Shown in pieces: positions 53,976 to 63,400 of a stretch of DNA of 64,000 nt. A program made the translations under genes and the position numbers. Location of the stretch: assembly GCF_002304005.1 (NCBI RefSeq), contig NZ_MRCQ01000007.1:186001-250000 (forward strand). The letters run 5' to 3'. The DNA is from Flavobacterium sp. ACN6. GTDB lineage: Bacteria; Bacteroidota; Bacteroidia; Flavobacteriales; Flavobacteriaceae. Each line of letters opens with the position of its first letter. The first letter of the stretch is position 1. The notes beneath the pieces are model-generated. The model saw only the letters and a program-made list of their open reading frames with translations, had not been told where the DNA came from and made no database searches.

Positions 53976-55121
53976 TTATTTAAAAGGATTTCGTTCCTGC
54001 CATTCTGTTTTTGGCTCCAGATAATTAAAAAATCTTGAAATGTTATGGTTTATTAATGCATTACTGTGCGTAATTAAACCATACATTTTTACAGGTTTTG
54101 CACCTACTGAACTTTTAATTTCAAGAGCGGTTCTGGCAAAAACAATTTCTTTAAATCCCTTTTTAATAGAATAGGCGATCATGTCGTATAGCATATTTAA
54201 ATACAGCATTTTTTCGCGTTGTACACTTTCATCATAACCTAAAAAGTAAGTATCCATTACAGTCCCGTTCTTGATTAAAGTGTTGAAACCAATTAATTTT
54301 TCGTCAATAAAATAACCGTACAATAAAAAGTTATCTCCCATAATTTCTTTGAAAAAGCTAAAATGATTTCGAGCTAGAAAAAAGGTATTAAAAGGCGCAT
54401 TTTTGGCAACATGAAAATACAAATCATAAATTACATCTTCATATTTCTGAATATCGGACAAAGACATTTTTTGTTTTACGATTCCATCAGCTTTTTTTCG
54501 GGCGCGTTTGTATTGGTCGCGGTATTTTTTGGATAAAGCATCAATATAATCTTGTTCTGTTTTCCAGTTATTTTTGATTTCAAAAATCATATTGGGCTGT
54601 GTCGAAAACGTATAATTGTTTTTGAATTCAGCTTGCAACGGTTCAATTTCCTTTGAAGTAAAATCTTTAATGCTGGTTATATGAACTTTTTTACCGCTTT
54701 CTTTTAAATCTTTCTTGAGTTGAATTATAGCTTTATGCAGCGTTTTGATTGCTTTTGACTGCTTGATACTTTTATCAAAAGCAAAAGCATTTTGTCCAGT
54801 CAGCATATTATTGCCAATGAATAAAACATGTGAAGCAAAGTTTTTAAGGGCAAAATTGCGAACAGAAGTTTTTAAGCATTTATCGCGTTCGCCAAAAGAC
54901 TCTAGTTTTTCTGCAAATAGAAACTGAGTTAAAACAATTCCGATGATTTTTTTTTCTTCAAAAATTCCAATAAAATGACAAGTCATATTTACCGGAGAAG
55001 AATTTTCCAGTACTTCGAGATATTCCCGTGTTAAAAAAATATTGTCAGCAGCAAGCGAATTCCATTCTGAAGGCAGTACTGAAGCGCTTTTGTAAATCTG
55101 GAAAGAATATGTTGTATTCAA
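53976..55121 (-). CDS. GNAT/FemAB-like acyltransferase
   Basis: 381 residues, no signal. The C-terminal half has the GNAT_6/BioF2-like pattern: KKYRDQYKRARKKADGI, VYDLYFHVAKNAPF-like segment (here YDLYFHVAKNAPFNTFFLAR), LLYGYFIDEKLIGFNTLI as acetyl-CoA core strands, and YFLGYDESVQREKMLYLNML. The N-terminal half is a diverged second GNAT-like lobe (FIGIFEEKKIIGIVLTQFLF). Such two-lobed proteins transfer acyl or aminoacyl groups, often to cell-wall or lipid precursors. A minus-strand TAATTTTG -7 box is at 55141-55148. Confidence 0.7.
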   Translation of the reverse strand: MNTTYSFQIYKSASVLPSEWNSLAADNIFLTREYLEVLENSSPVNMTCHFIGIFEEKKIIGIVLTQFLFAEKLESFGERDKCLKTSVRNFALKNFASHVLFIGNNMLTGQNAFAFDKSIKQSKAIKTLHKAIIQLKKDLKESGKKVHITSIKDFTSKEIEPLQAEFKNNYTFSTQPNMIFEIKNNWKTEQDYIDALSKKYRDQYKRARKKADGIVKQKMSLSDIQKYEDVIYDLYFHVAKNAPFNTFFLARNHFSFFKEIMGDNFLLYGYFIDEKLIGFNTLIKNGTVMDTYFLGYDESVQREKMLYLNMLYDMIAYSIKKGFKEIVFARTALEIKSSVGAKPVKMYGLITHSNALINHNISRFFNYLEPKTEWQERNPFK

Positions 55122-55194
55122 AGGAGTGAACTAATTTCTTCAAAATTAGATAATATTTGCAATAACTTCTTTTCTTTAAGTTATTATTAAGAAA

Positions 55195-55223
55195 AACCCG
55201 TTCGAATTTACTTCAAACGGGTT
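55195..55223 (-). terminator. DUF1761 gene terminator
   Basis: AACCCGTTCGAA and TTCAAACGGGTT form a 12-bp stem with one mismatch; a U run follows on the minus strand. Confidence 0.8.
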
Positions 55224-55236
55224 AGTATTTTATTGT

Positions 55237-55725
55237 TTATGCAAAACCGCAAATAATACCGCCCATTAGTGTAAGCGTAATTACCCAGTAACCGGTATTG
55301 ATAAATATGTATTTCCAAGATTTTCTTTCAAATAAACCATTAATTCCGATTAAAGGAAATGCAAAAAATAAACCAGATATAAAACCGTGAAGGGCGCCGT
55401 GTTTAAAAGTTCTGTAAGCCATTCCGTAATCGGCCATAAATGCTGCAAATGATGGTTTCGCACTATTAATTAAAGGAGGTCCGCCAACCATTCCAACCGC
55501 TCCAGATTGATGAATTGTCAACGACATTAAAGTCATTGTAATCATTAAAGAAAAAATGTACGTTAATACAAAGATTTTAATCATACTTCCTTTTTTCAGT
55601 TCTTCCTGGGTAAGATTGCTTTCTTTCATCCAGATAGTTCCAAATACTTTGGGGCTATACCAAATAAAGCCGACAACAAGCGTAACAATTGCGGCTAAAA
55701 GTAATGCAACGAAGTTAATTTCCAT
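55237..55725 (-). CDS. DUF1761 membrane protein
   Basis: 162 residues with four hydrophobic segments. FVALLLAAIVTLVVGFIWYS followed by PKVFGTIWMKESNLTQEELK is the conserved beginning of DUF1761, and HGALHGFISGLFFAFPLIGI with NGLFERKSWKYIFINTGYW the conserved end. Function unknown. It has an exact consensus promoter and its own terminator, so it is monocistronic. Confidence 0.9.
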   Translation of the reverse strand: MEINFVALLLAAIVTLVVGFIWYSPKVFGTIWMKESNLTQEELKKGSMIKIFVLTYIFSLMITMTLMSLTIHQSGAVGMVGGPPLINSAKPSFAAFMADYGMAYRTFKHGALHGFISGLFFAFPLIGINGLFERKSWKYIFINTGYWVITLTLMGGIICGFA

Positions 55726-55752
55726 GATATGAGGTTTTTAGAATTAGTTAAT

Positions 55753-55780
55753 CAAATGTAATCAAAAAAACAATGAGCAA
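55753..55780 (-). promoter_or_regulatory. DUF1761 gene promoter
   Basis: Minus-strand TTG (55780-55778), 17 nt, TACATTTG (55760-55753); exact consensus, 27 bp before the ATG. Confidence 0.6.
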
Positions 55781-56064
55781 ATCTCTTTTTTAAAAAAGCA
55801 AAATATATCTTGTTAATCAAATATTTATTAACACTTTGTCGATATTCCGTGCATTATATCTACGAAATTTATAATTTAGTCTCCGAATTAAAAGACACTC
55901 TTGAATGATAAAACAGGATAAAATTTAATCAGAATGGAAATCTGTTTTTGTGCGAAATAAATCTTGAAAATAAATTACAATACTTCCCAAAAATTAATCG
56001 TGCTTATGAATGAATTTTACACTCGTTAAAAAAGTTGATTAAATATATTTAGTTAATTGCTGAA

Positions 56065-56090
56065 AACCGTAATTCGTTGCGGTTTTTTTG
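56065..56090 (+). terminator. Orphan terminator with UUCG tetraloop in a 620-bp gap
   Basis: AACCGTAA-TTCG-TTGCGGTT (8-bp stem with one G-U pair, UUCG loop) followed by seven T on the plus strand. No plus-strand gene precedes it: the 55781-56064 stretch has only frames of eight codons or fewer. It may end an unannotated small RNA. Confidence 0.65.
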
Positions 56091-56207
56091 TTTTTATAAA
56101 GTCTCGATGCCCATTTTTTGATATTTTACTGATAACCAATTTTTTAACGGAATGTCACTATGCTAGAATAAGTTAGTTTATAGTATTAACTCATAAATAA
56201 AAAAATA

Positions 56208-56234
56208 TTGAGAATATAATTTATAGTAACTTTG
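56208..56234 (+). promoter_or_regulatory. Promoter of the 101-residue protein gene
   Basis: TTG at 56208-56210, 16 nt, TAACTTTG at 56227-56234, one base short of the usual spacer range. It implies a 5' leader of about 110 nt. Confidence 0.5.
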
Positions 56235-56350
56235 CATTCAGAAATTGAATTTAAGTTTTTAAAGGAGTCATTTTTTTTTATAACTTTAAATTAAAATTCA
56301 ATATCAAAGTAAGTCGAGATAAGAAATATTAACCTTTTTACTATAAAATT

Positions 56351-56656
56351 ATGACACTACAATATCAAGGTGAACAATACGGAAAGTCAGCCACATTTAC
56401 CATTAGAATTATTGGTAACAATTTATCAAAAAGCAGTTCAAATTACCAAATTGACCTTTTGGTAGGAGACAAACAACTGCCAGCTTTTACAACTGAAATT
56501 CACCAAAGTCTTTCTAATTGTTTAAAAGAAATTTACTTATTCAGAAAATATAACGGAATCAAATTTGACGAGTCAACGGAGAAAATCGTTTCGCTTTATG
56601 TTCCTTACGATAAGGTTTTGTATAACCACAATAAATATGCTTTATTCAGAGCATAA
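56351..56656 (+). CDS. Small conserved-looking cytoplasmic protein
   Basis: 101 residues, mixed strands and one helix: MTLQYQGEQYGKSATFTIRI, YQIDLLVGDKQLPAFTTEIH, LSNCLKEIYLFRKYNGIKFD and VSLYVPYDKVLYNHNKYALF. No signal peptide, metal motif or membrane segment. I do not recognise the family. It has its own promoter with a long leader and a strong terminator 20 bp after the stop, so it is a single-gene unit. Confidence 0.65.
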   Translation: MTLQYQGEQYGKSATFTIRIIGNNLSKSSSNYQIDLLVGDKQLPAFTTEIHQSLSNCLKEIYLFRKYNGIKFDESTEKIVSLYVPYDKVLYNHNKYALFRA

Positions 56657-56677
56657 TTTTTCTCAAAAAACAATATG

Positions 56678-56709
56678 AAAAAGGACCATTTTAAAAATGG
56701 TCCTTTTTT
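56678..56709 (+). terminator. Strong intrinsic terminator
   Basis: AAAAAGGACCATTTT and AAAATGGTCCTTTTT form a 15-bp perfect stem with a one-base centre and a T run. The following 56710-56964 stretch shows nothing clear. Confidence 0.9.
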
Positions 56710-56964
56710 GTTTTCTATAGTATGTTTTGAAACTTTCAAAAGAAGTATTTAATCAAATTACCCAAGATTTTTGCCATAATTTGGATTAATATAATTTAGC
56801 TAATCCTTTAAATAATTATTAAATTAATAAAACTTAATTGTAGTTTGTGTGAATTCACTATTTAAAAAGAATTTCTTGTTGTTTGTCGGTTATTTTAATC
56901 CTTTTGTCGACTATTTGCGTTTTTAAACTAAAATTAATACATATATTCGCAAAAAATTTTGTGA

Positions 56965-57666
56965 ATGAAAGTAATATTACCCTTAATAATTTTAAGCACT
57001 TTTTTTAATGCCTCCGTTTACAGTCAAAACGAAACGAATATTACGTACGGAATAAAACTTGGGGCGATACATTCTACTTTTAGTAACTTACCAGAAAGCA
57101 TCAAAGGAAGGGATAATACTTTTGATAACAGTGTTTTGGAAAGCAAAGGTAAATACGGTTTGGAAGGCGGTTTTTTTCTGAATTGCAAACTTTATGACAC
57201 TCGTGTTGCCATTCAGCCTGAAATTTTGTTTAGGCAGTCTGGAGAAACCGTTACCTATCGCGATGCAGTTGGAAAAGAATTTGAACTCGGAATTAATTAT
57301 GCTTTTCTGCAAATTGGAGCTTTGTATAAAGTTTATCCGTATGAAGGATTAAACTTGGGATTTGGCGCGTTTTACGGAATCAATTTATCACCTAACGATA
57401 TCACCTATACTTCTAATGAAGCAGACGGAATGTATGATGTGGCGACACGACAGTTTTATAAAGACGGTCTTGACGGTGCAGACGATTTTTCGCTATGTTT
57501 CAATCTTGGGTATGAACTTCATAAAAGCATTCACTTTGATCTTCGCTATTATCTTGGCGTAAAAGACATGATCAAAAGTAATGCATCTTCTTTTCAGTTT
57601 ATCGAAAATCAAAATAAGAGCAGTGTGTTTTGTTTTTCGCTGGGCTACAGTTTTCATCAATGGTAA
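56965..57666 (+). CDS. Outer-membrane beta-barrel protein A
   Basis: 233 residues with a Sec signal peptide (LIILSTFFNASVYSQ). ITYGIKLGAIHSTFSNLPES begins a barrel of about eight to ten strands (VAIQPEILFRQSGETVTY, YAFLQIGALYKVYPYEGLNL, IHFDLRYYLGVKDM) ending FSLGYSFHQW with a C-terminal aromatic. The plan is that of the small PorT-like/OmpW-sized barrels of Bacteroidota. It is 10 bp upstream of a clearly related second barrel gene and begins an apparent four-gene plus-strand unit leading to the SpvB-like protein. Confidence 0.78.
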   Translation: MKVILPLIILSTFFNASVYSQNETNITYGIKLGAIHSTFSNLPESIKGRDNTFDNSVLESKGKYGLEGGFFLNCKLYDTRVAIQPEILFRQSGETVTYRDAVGKEFELGINYAFLQIGALYKVYPYEGLNLGFGAFYGINLSPNDITYTSNEADGMYDVATRQFYKDGLDGADDFSLCFNLGYELHKSIHFDLRYYLGVKDMIKSNASSFQFIENQNKSSVFCFSLGYSFHQW

Positions 57667-57676
57667 TTTATAAAAA

Positions 57677-58408
57677 ATGAAAAAAATTATTTTGCTTCTT
57701 TTATTAGTAAGCACAAAATCTGTTTTGGCACAAGGCGACAGAGAGATAACGTATGGTATTTTTGGAGGCGGTATTTATTCTAAAATGTCTAATATTTCGG
57801 GAGCAGTAATATCCAGTCCTATATACGAAGGTTATACCTTAAAGGAAGAAGGTAAGTTTGGCGGAACAGGCGGTGTTTTTATCAATTGGAAATACCCGTA
57901 TGCGAAAGTCAGCATTCAAACCGAAATTTCATATTCTGGTCAAAGTACCGATTTGAATTATGAAGATATAAAAGGATTGAAATACAAAATGACTTTTGGA
58001 TACAGCTATATAAATGTTGGTGCGCAGTTTAAATATTATCCAGTTGACGGATTTTACGTTGGTTTTGGACCATATATCAGTTTTAATATTGCCAGCGATA
58101 ATATAAAATATACCTCAAATGCGCAGGAGATTTTTGCAGATTCTGGTGTTTATTTTGAACCCGATGCTAATGTGCAGAAAGTATTAAAGGAATCATTTAC
58201 AGGGAAAAATTATTTCTCTGGAATATTTTCTTTAGGATATGAATTCAACTCCAATTTATCTGTTGGAGCAAGATATACTTTAGGATTGACAGATGCAATG
58301 GCAACCGAGGAAAACGGGCATCGTTACATTGAGAATAAAAACAAAATCAACAGTATTTCTTTGATTATCGGCTATTCTTTTGACTTCGACGATTTGGCCA
58401 ATTTTTAG
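57677..58408 (+). CDS. Outer-membrane beta-barrel protein B (paralog of A)
   Basis: 243 residues: signal peptide (MKKIILLLLLVSTKSVLAQ), then ITYGIFGGGIYSKMSNISGA, VSIQTEISYSGQSTDLNYED, YSYINVGAQFKYYPVDGFYV, and SVGARYTLGLTDAMATEE, which follow protein A block by block. The two arose by tandem duplication and have diverged strongly. Tight spacing (10 bp before, 31 bp after) indicates one operon with the T9SS-sorted protein. Role unknown; an outer-membrane partner of the downstream secreted proteins is a reasonable guess. Confidence 0.78.
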   Translation: MKKIILLLLLVSTKSVLAQGDREITYGIFGGGIYSKMSNISGAVISSPIYEGYTLKEEGKFGGTGGVFINWKYPYAKVSIQTEISYSGQSTDLNYEDIKGLKYKMTFGYSYINVGAQFKYYPVDGFYVGFGPYISFNIASDNIKYTSNAQEIFADSGVYFEPDANVQKVLKESFTGKNYFSGIFSLGYEFNSNLSVGARYTLGLTDAMATEENGHRYIENKNKINSISLIIGYSFDFDDLANF

Positions 58409-58439
58409 GCATACGATTATCAATTAAAAACATTGTATT

Positions 58440-60404
58440 ATGTATAAAAAGGTTTTTTTAGTATCAATTTTTATATCGTTATTGACTGGTAATTTGATTT
58501 TTTCACAGCAAAAAGTTTTGCCTGGAGCAGTATCAGATCCCTATTTTTGGATTAAATCAAAAAATAGCGGCGAAAATTATTATTGGGAAAGCCTGACAGA
58601 TAAGGAAGCAAAGATTTCTGGAAAAAGACATGCTGGTGCAGTTTTTAATTTTAATCCGAGTATTGTTTTTGATACCGCGCAAGACTCTTTGATTCTGCCT
58701 TTAGGAATTAATACTAAAAGACGCCAGACTTTGTTTATGGTTTACAAAGTGAAAGACAGTATTAAAGAACAATTTTTGTGGACAATCACAGATCCTAAAA
58801 AAGTACTTTCGGTTGGAACCAATAAACGTTTGGTAGATCTTAAGAAATATTCCTATCAATCGTATCAGGAAAAGATAAAACCGCATAAAGCAAACATTCA
58901 TTTTTTTCAGCAGAACATAACTGATAGTGTTGCAAAGTTATCGTCCATAACGATTGGGCAAAAGCCAAAATTTGAAAAACTGCCGCCAGAAGAATTTGCG
59001 GGAAACATCAGCGAAATTCTGGTTTACAACCGAGTTTTATCTGGTTTAGAAACGCAGAAAGCGGCCAGTTATTTGGCCATCAAATACGGAATTTCACTTT
59101 CTCAGTTTGACAATAAAAACTACCTCAACAGTCAGGGAACAACTATTTGGGACGCAGACAAACATAAAGGATTTACATCTTCAATTACCGCTGTTGGCCG
59201 TGACGATGCCAGCGGTTTGTTGCAGCCTAAAAGCAGTAATATGATTGAAGAAGGACTTTTGACGGTTGAACTTAAAAGTAAGTCAGGCAAAATTCCAGAT
59301 AATTATTTTGCTTTTTGGAGTGATAACGGAAAAAATCTTTTAGTAAAAAAACAAGAACAGGGTGAACCAATTGGCATTTCACGAGAATGGCAGCTAGATT
59401 TTGCAAATCCGAGTGATTTGAGTTTGAATTGGACTTTGAACCCCGCATTTATAAAAGGGACTTTACCAAAAGATACTTATTATTGGTTGTGGGTAGATTA
59501 TTCAGGGAAAGGGACATACAATGAAAGTGACTCAGAATATATTCGTCTGGCAAGTACATCAAGCAGCGAAAAATTAGTTTTAAACGATTTTGACTGGAAT
59601 AAACAAAAAACTGGAAGCACAAAATTTACCTTAAAAGTGGCGCCCGTAATGTTTAGCAGAGTCTGGATTACAGAAGCAACTTGCGGTGTATCAGGATCTG
59701 GAGAGTTAAATTATTCGATTGAAGGCGGAGAAGCACCCTTTACTGTAACCGTTAAAAAAGAAGGAAGCGAAGCGGTTGTAAAACAATGGAACCAAGCAGC
59801 AAAAAGTAAAACGGGAGTACAGCTTTCGTCTGGAACTTATGATTATATCGTTAAAGATGCAAAGGGAAATTTATACAATGAAACCGTTTTTGTTGCCGAT
59901 AAAGAAGGCACGTTTCCGAACTTAAAATCAGATTATTTATTAACAGATGGAAATGCTTTAACTCTGGATGCAAGTAAAGATTTGCCAGCAGGAAATTACG
60001 AATATCAATGGTTTTATGAAGGTAATTTTATCGATGATAATCCAAGAATTTTAATTGATCAGCCAGGTAATTATGAACTTAGGTTATTAAATTCTCAGGA
60101 ATGTAAAACTTCTAAAAAGATTGCTGTTGCAACAGATGGAAAAGAAATTACAGATTCAAGCATATTGATCTTATATCCGAATCCAACGCCTGACGGAAAA
60201 TTTTCTATTGCGATGCAGTTTCCTAAAAAAACAAATGCTGCAATCAGGATCTATTCTCCAACAGGATCACTTGTAAAGGAGAAACAATTTACACAAATAG
60301 AAACTTACCTGTACGAAGACAGCATAAAAGCCGCAACAGGTATGTATTTGGTCAATGTGACGTCAGATTTTGGTACAAAAACCTTTAAAGTAATTGTGAA
60401 ATAA
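58440..60404 (+). CDS. T9SS-exported surface protein with type A sorting domain
   Basis: 654 residues. Signal peptide (SIFISLLTGNLIFSQQ), a lectin/LamG-like region with the signature FAGNISEILVYNRVLSGLET followed by KAASYLAIKYGISLSQFDNK at about 190-225, a segment SITAVGRDDASGLLQPKS, an Ig-like part (SGSGELNYSIEGGEAPFTVT) and a C-terminal T9SS type A domain of about 80 residues (SSILILYPNPTPDGKFSIAM ... GMYLVNVTSDFGTKTFKVIV). The CTD sends it through GldKLMN-powered secretion to the cell surface. Placed directly before the SpvB-like gene, it may deliver or anchor that protein. Confidence 0.88.
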   Translation: MYKKVFLVSIFISLLTGNLIFSQQKVLPGAVSDPYFWIKSKNSGENYYWESLTDKEAKISGKRHAGAVFNFNPSIVFDTAQDSLILPLGINTKRRQTLFMVYKVKDSIKEQFLWTITDPKKVLSVGTNKRLVDLKKYSYQSYQEKIKPHKANIHFFQQNITDSVAKLSSITIGQKPKFEKLPPEEFAGNISEILVYNRVLSGLETQKAASYLAIKYGISLSQFDNKNYLNSQGTTIWDADKHKGFTSSITAVGRDDASGLLQPKSSNMIEEGLLTVELKSKSGKIPDNYFAFWSDNGKNLLVKKQEQGEPIGISREWQLDFANPSDLSLNWTLNPAFIKGTLPKDTYYWLWVDYSGKGTYNESDSEYIRLASTSSSEKLVLNDFDWNKQKTGSTKFTLKVAPVMFSRVWITEATCGVSGSGELNYSIEGGEAPFTVTVKKEGSEAVVKQWNQAAKSKTGVQLSSGTYDYIVKDAKGNLYNETVFVADKEGTFPNLKSDYLLTDGNALTLDASKDLPAGNYEYQWFYEGNFIDDNPRILIDQPGNYELRLLNSQECKTSKKIAVATDGKEITDSSILILYPNPTPDGKFSIAMQFPKKTNAAIRIYSPTGSLVKEKQFTQIETYLYEDSIKAATGMYLVNVTSDFGTKTFKVIVK

Positions 60405-60480
60405 TTTGAAGTTTAAAAAAACTTCAAGCTGTATTGCTATATAATATTAACCGATTGCCCCTAATCGATTATTCTGATTT

Positions 60481-63400
60481 ATGAAAAATAAAATTATATT
60501 ACTTGTATTTTTAATTGGTACATTTTTATTTGCCGCGAATTTTGGTGAATATAAAATGAGTTCATTATTCTCTGAAAATACCTCAACAGAAGAAGTTTTG
60601 ACTTCCAAGTCAGATTCAACAGTAATAATTAAAAATGACAACAAAAGTACTAAACTGTTTACGGCCGATATTAAAGAGGGAAATATTGGAGTGAATACTA
60701 CTGAAGAGGTTGATGACGCGTATGATAACGTTTTTCATTTGAAAGTAGACGAGCTGCCAGAAAATAATGAAAATGCTTATTTGGAATATGAATTATATGG
60801 TTACGATCAATCTGCTTCAATTTCTAGAAGTTTAAACAATCAGCCAAGTATTGGAGGGCAGTTTTTATCTGAAAATAAAGCGTGGACAAAACAATCAGAA
60901 TTGTTATCTGAAAAATCATTGAGACAAGGAGATAACGTGCTTTTATTTACAGCTCCAGACGGTATTTTAAACGGATATAAAATCAAAAACGTACGAATCG
61001 TTTACAAATCAGAAACTGCTTCTAAGAATTTCACGCTGTTAAAATCAGAAGATAAATTATATATCAAGGGAACTAATTTTCCTTCGCAGATCAAAAAAAT
61101 GACCATCGCTGGAATTGCTGTTGATGTTAACCAGCCAGAATTTGAATTGGTTTTGGATGGAAAAAGTATCGGTAGATCAATTTTAGTACAAAAAGAAACT
61201 GCAACACGGGTAATTGTAAACGAAAAATTAGAACTAAATCAATTTCTAAAAGTTCCAAGTTTCAGGCCGTTAGAAAATGCTAAAGAACGTATTGCTAAAA
61301 CGATAAATTTTGAAACCGTAAATACTTTAGATTACAAAGATTTTTCGGCTGTTTTTCCTGTCGGAGCTTTAAAAAACAATGTAAAAGTATCCGTAAGCGG
61401 TTTAAGAAAAATAGATATTGCGCCGTTAAACTCGGCAATGGTCAATGTAACAGGAACTAATGCAGGATATAGATTACTGCCACACGGAACTATTTTTGAA
61501 AAAGCCGTTACACTTTCACTTCCTTACGATAAAAAAACAATCCCAGAAGGTTATACAGAAAAAGACATTAATGTATTTTATTTTGATGAAAATAAACGTC
61601 TTTGGCAGGAAGTAACCAAAGATTCCTTAGACATCAAACAGGGAATAATTAAGGCTAAAACAACCCATTTTACCGATTTTATTGCTGGAATTATCAAAAT
61701 GCCTGAATCTCCAGAAACATCTGGTTACACGCCAACAAGTATAAAAGATTTAAAAGCGGCAAGTCCGCTTGTTGGAATTCAGTCTATTGCACCGCCATCT
61801 GCAAACGGAAGAGGAACAATGAGTACAGGATTTTCTATCGTAATTCCGAATGGAAGAGGAGGCATGCAGCCGTCTTTGAATTTGCAATATGACAGTGACG
61901 GCGGACACAGCTGGGCAGGAATGGGCTGGGATATTTCGGCACCGGCTGTAAGTATTGAAACAAGATGGGGAGCGCCAAGATATGACGCGGTAAGTGAAAC
62001 TGAAAGTTATTCTATCAGCGGTGAAGCATTGATTCCTAATTCGCACAGAGCAGAATGGATTGGCAGAACCACAGATAAACAATTTTATCCAAGACGAGAA
62101 GGTGCTTTTCAGCAGATTATTCGTAAAGGATCATCTCCTAAAAATTATTATTGGGTTGTAAAAGATAAAAGCGGTGTGGCCAGTTATTACGGAGGAAATT
62201 TATCCGGACTTTCAGCAAATGGTGTTTTACAGGATGGAAACGGAAATGTTGGGCATTGGGCACTTTGCCTTCAGGTCGATTTAAAAGGAAATACGGTCGA
62301 ATATGAATATGACAAAAGCGATGGCGAATTGTATCTTAAAAAAGTGTATTACACTGGTTTTAATTCTCAAAAAGGAAACTACAGCGTAACTTTTGTGAAA
62401 AACTCAGATTTAGGCGAAGCAAACCGCCCTGATGTTCAAGTTTCGGCACGATTAGGTTTTAGACAACTAAATAATCAATTATTACGTAAAATTGAAGTCC
62501 GCTATAAAAACGACATGGTTCGCAGTTACGAATTGAATTATACGGAAGGTGCATATAAGAAAACCTTACTTAAGTCTGTTTCAGAATACGATTCAGAGTC
62601 TAATTTGTTTTATACCAATACGCTTGATTATTTTGATGATGTTCGTGATGCATCTGGCAAGTACAATCCGTTTGGGCCGGAGCAAAATTGGAATGTACAG
62701 GACGATCAATTAAAAAATAACATTCTCCCAAATGTAGATGTTTCTGGAAAACATACGCTGGGTAATAGTTCAAACGGTAAATCAGCAGGTATTAATTATC
62801 GTATTGGAGTTGGATTAGCAACTGATACTGGAAATTTTAAACAAAATACCATTGGTGCCCATGGAGGGAATAGCTGGGGTTCCTCTGAAACTATCGTAAT
62901 TCTGGAAGATTTAGATGGAGATCAATTACCAGATAAAGTTTTTAGAAAAGGCAATAATGTATATTATAGAAAAAATCTTTCCAATCAAGGGACTAACGGT
63001 TTTGGGGAAATTCAGGAAATCACACTAAATAATATCGGAAACTCGTCTAGTAAAACCTTTAACTGGGGAGTTGGTTTGATTTTAGGATATTCGCAAGTAA
63101 GTGCAAGTGTTGGTTTTGACAAACAATACACAAAGAGCAAAACCAAAAGTTATTTTATGGACTTTAATGGTGATGGACTAGTGGATTTTGCCGATAACGG
63201 ACAAGTGTATTATAATAGACTTGTAGATGGAGTTCCAACTTTTAAGACGAGCAGCGGGGGTACTCCCGCACCAGTTTCAGGAAATGGAGAACTATCTTTA
63301 GAATTTCCTGACCCCGGAATTACAAAAGAGCAGATGCAGATAAACAATCCTTTGCATGATGCTGTTCGTATGTGGGAAGCACCAGTTACAGGACAGATTA

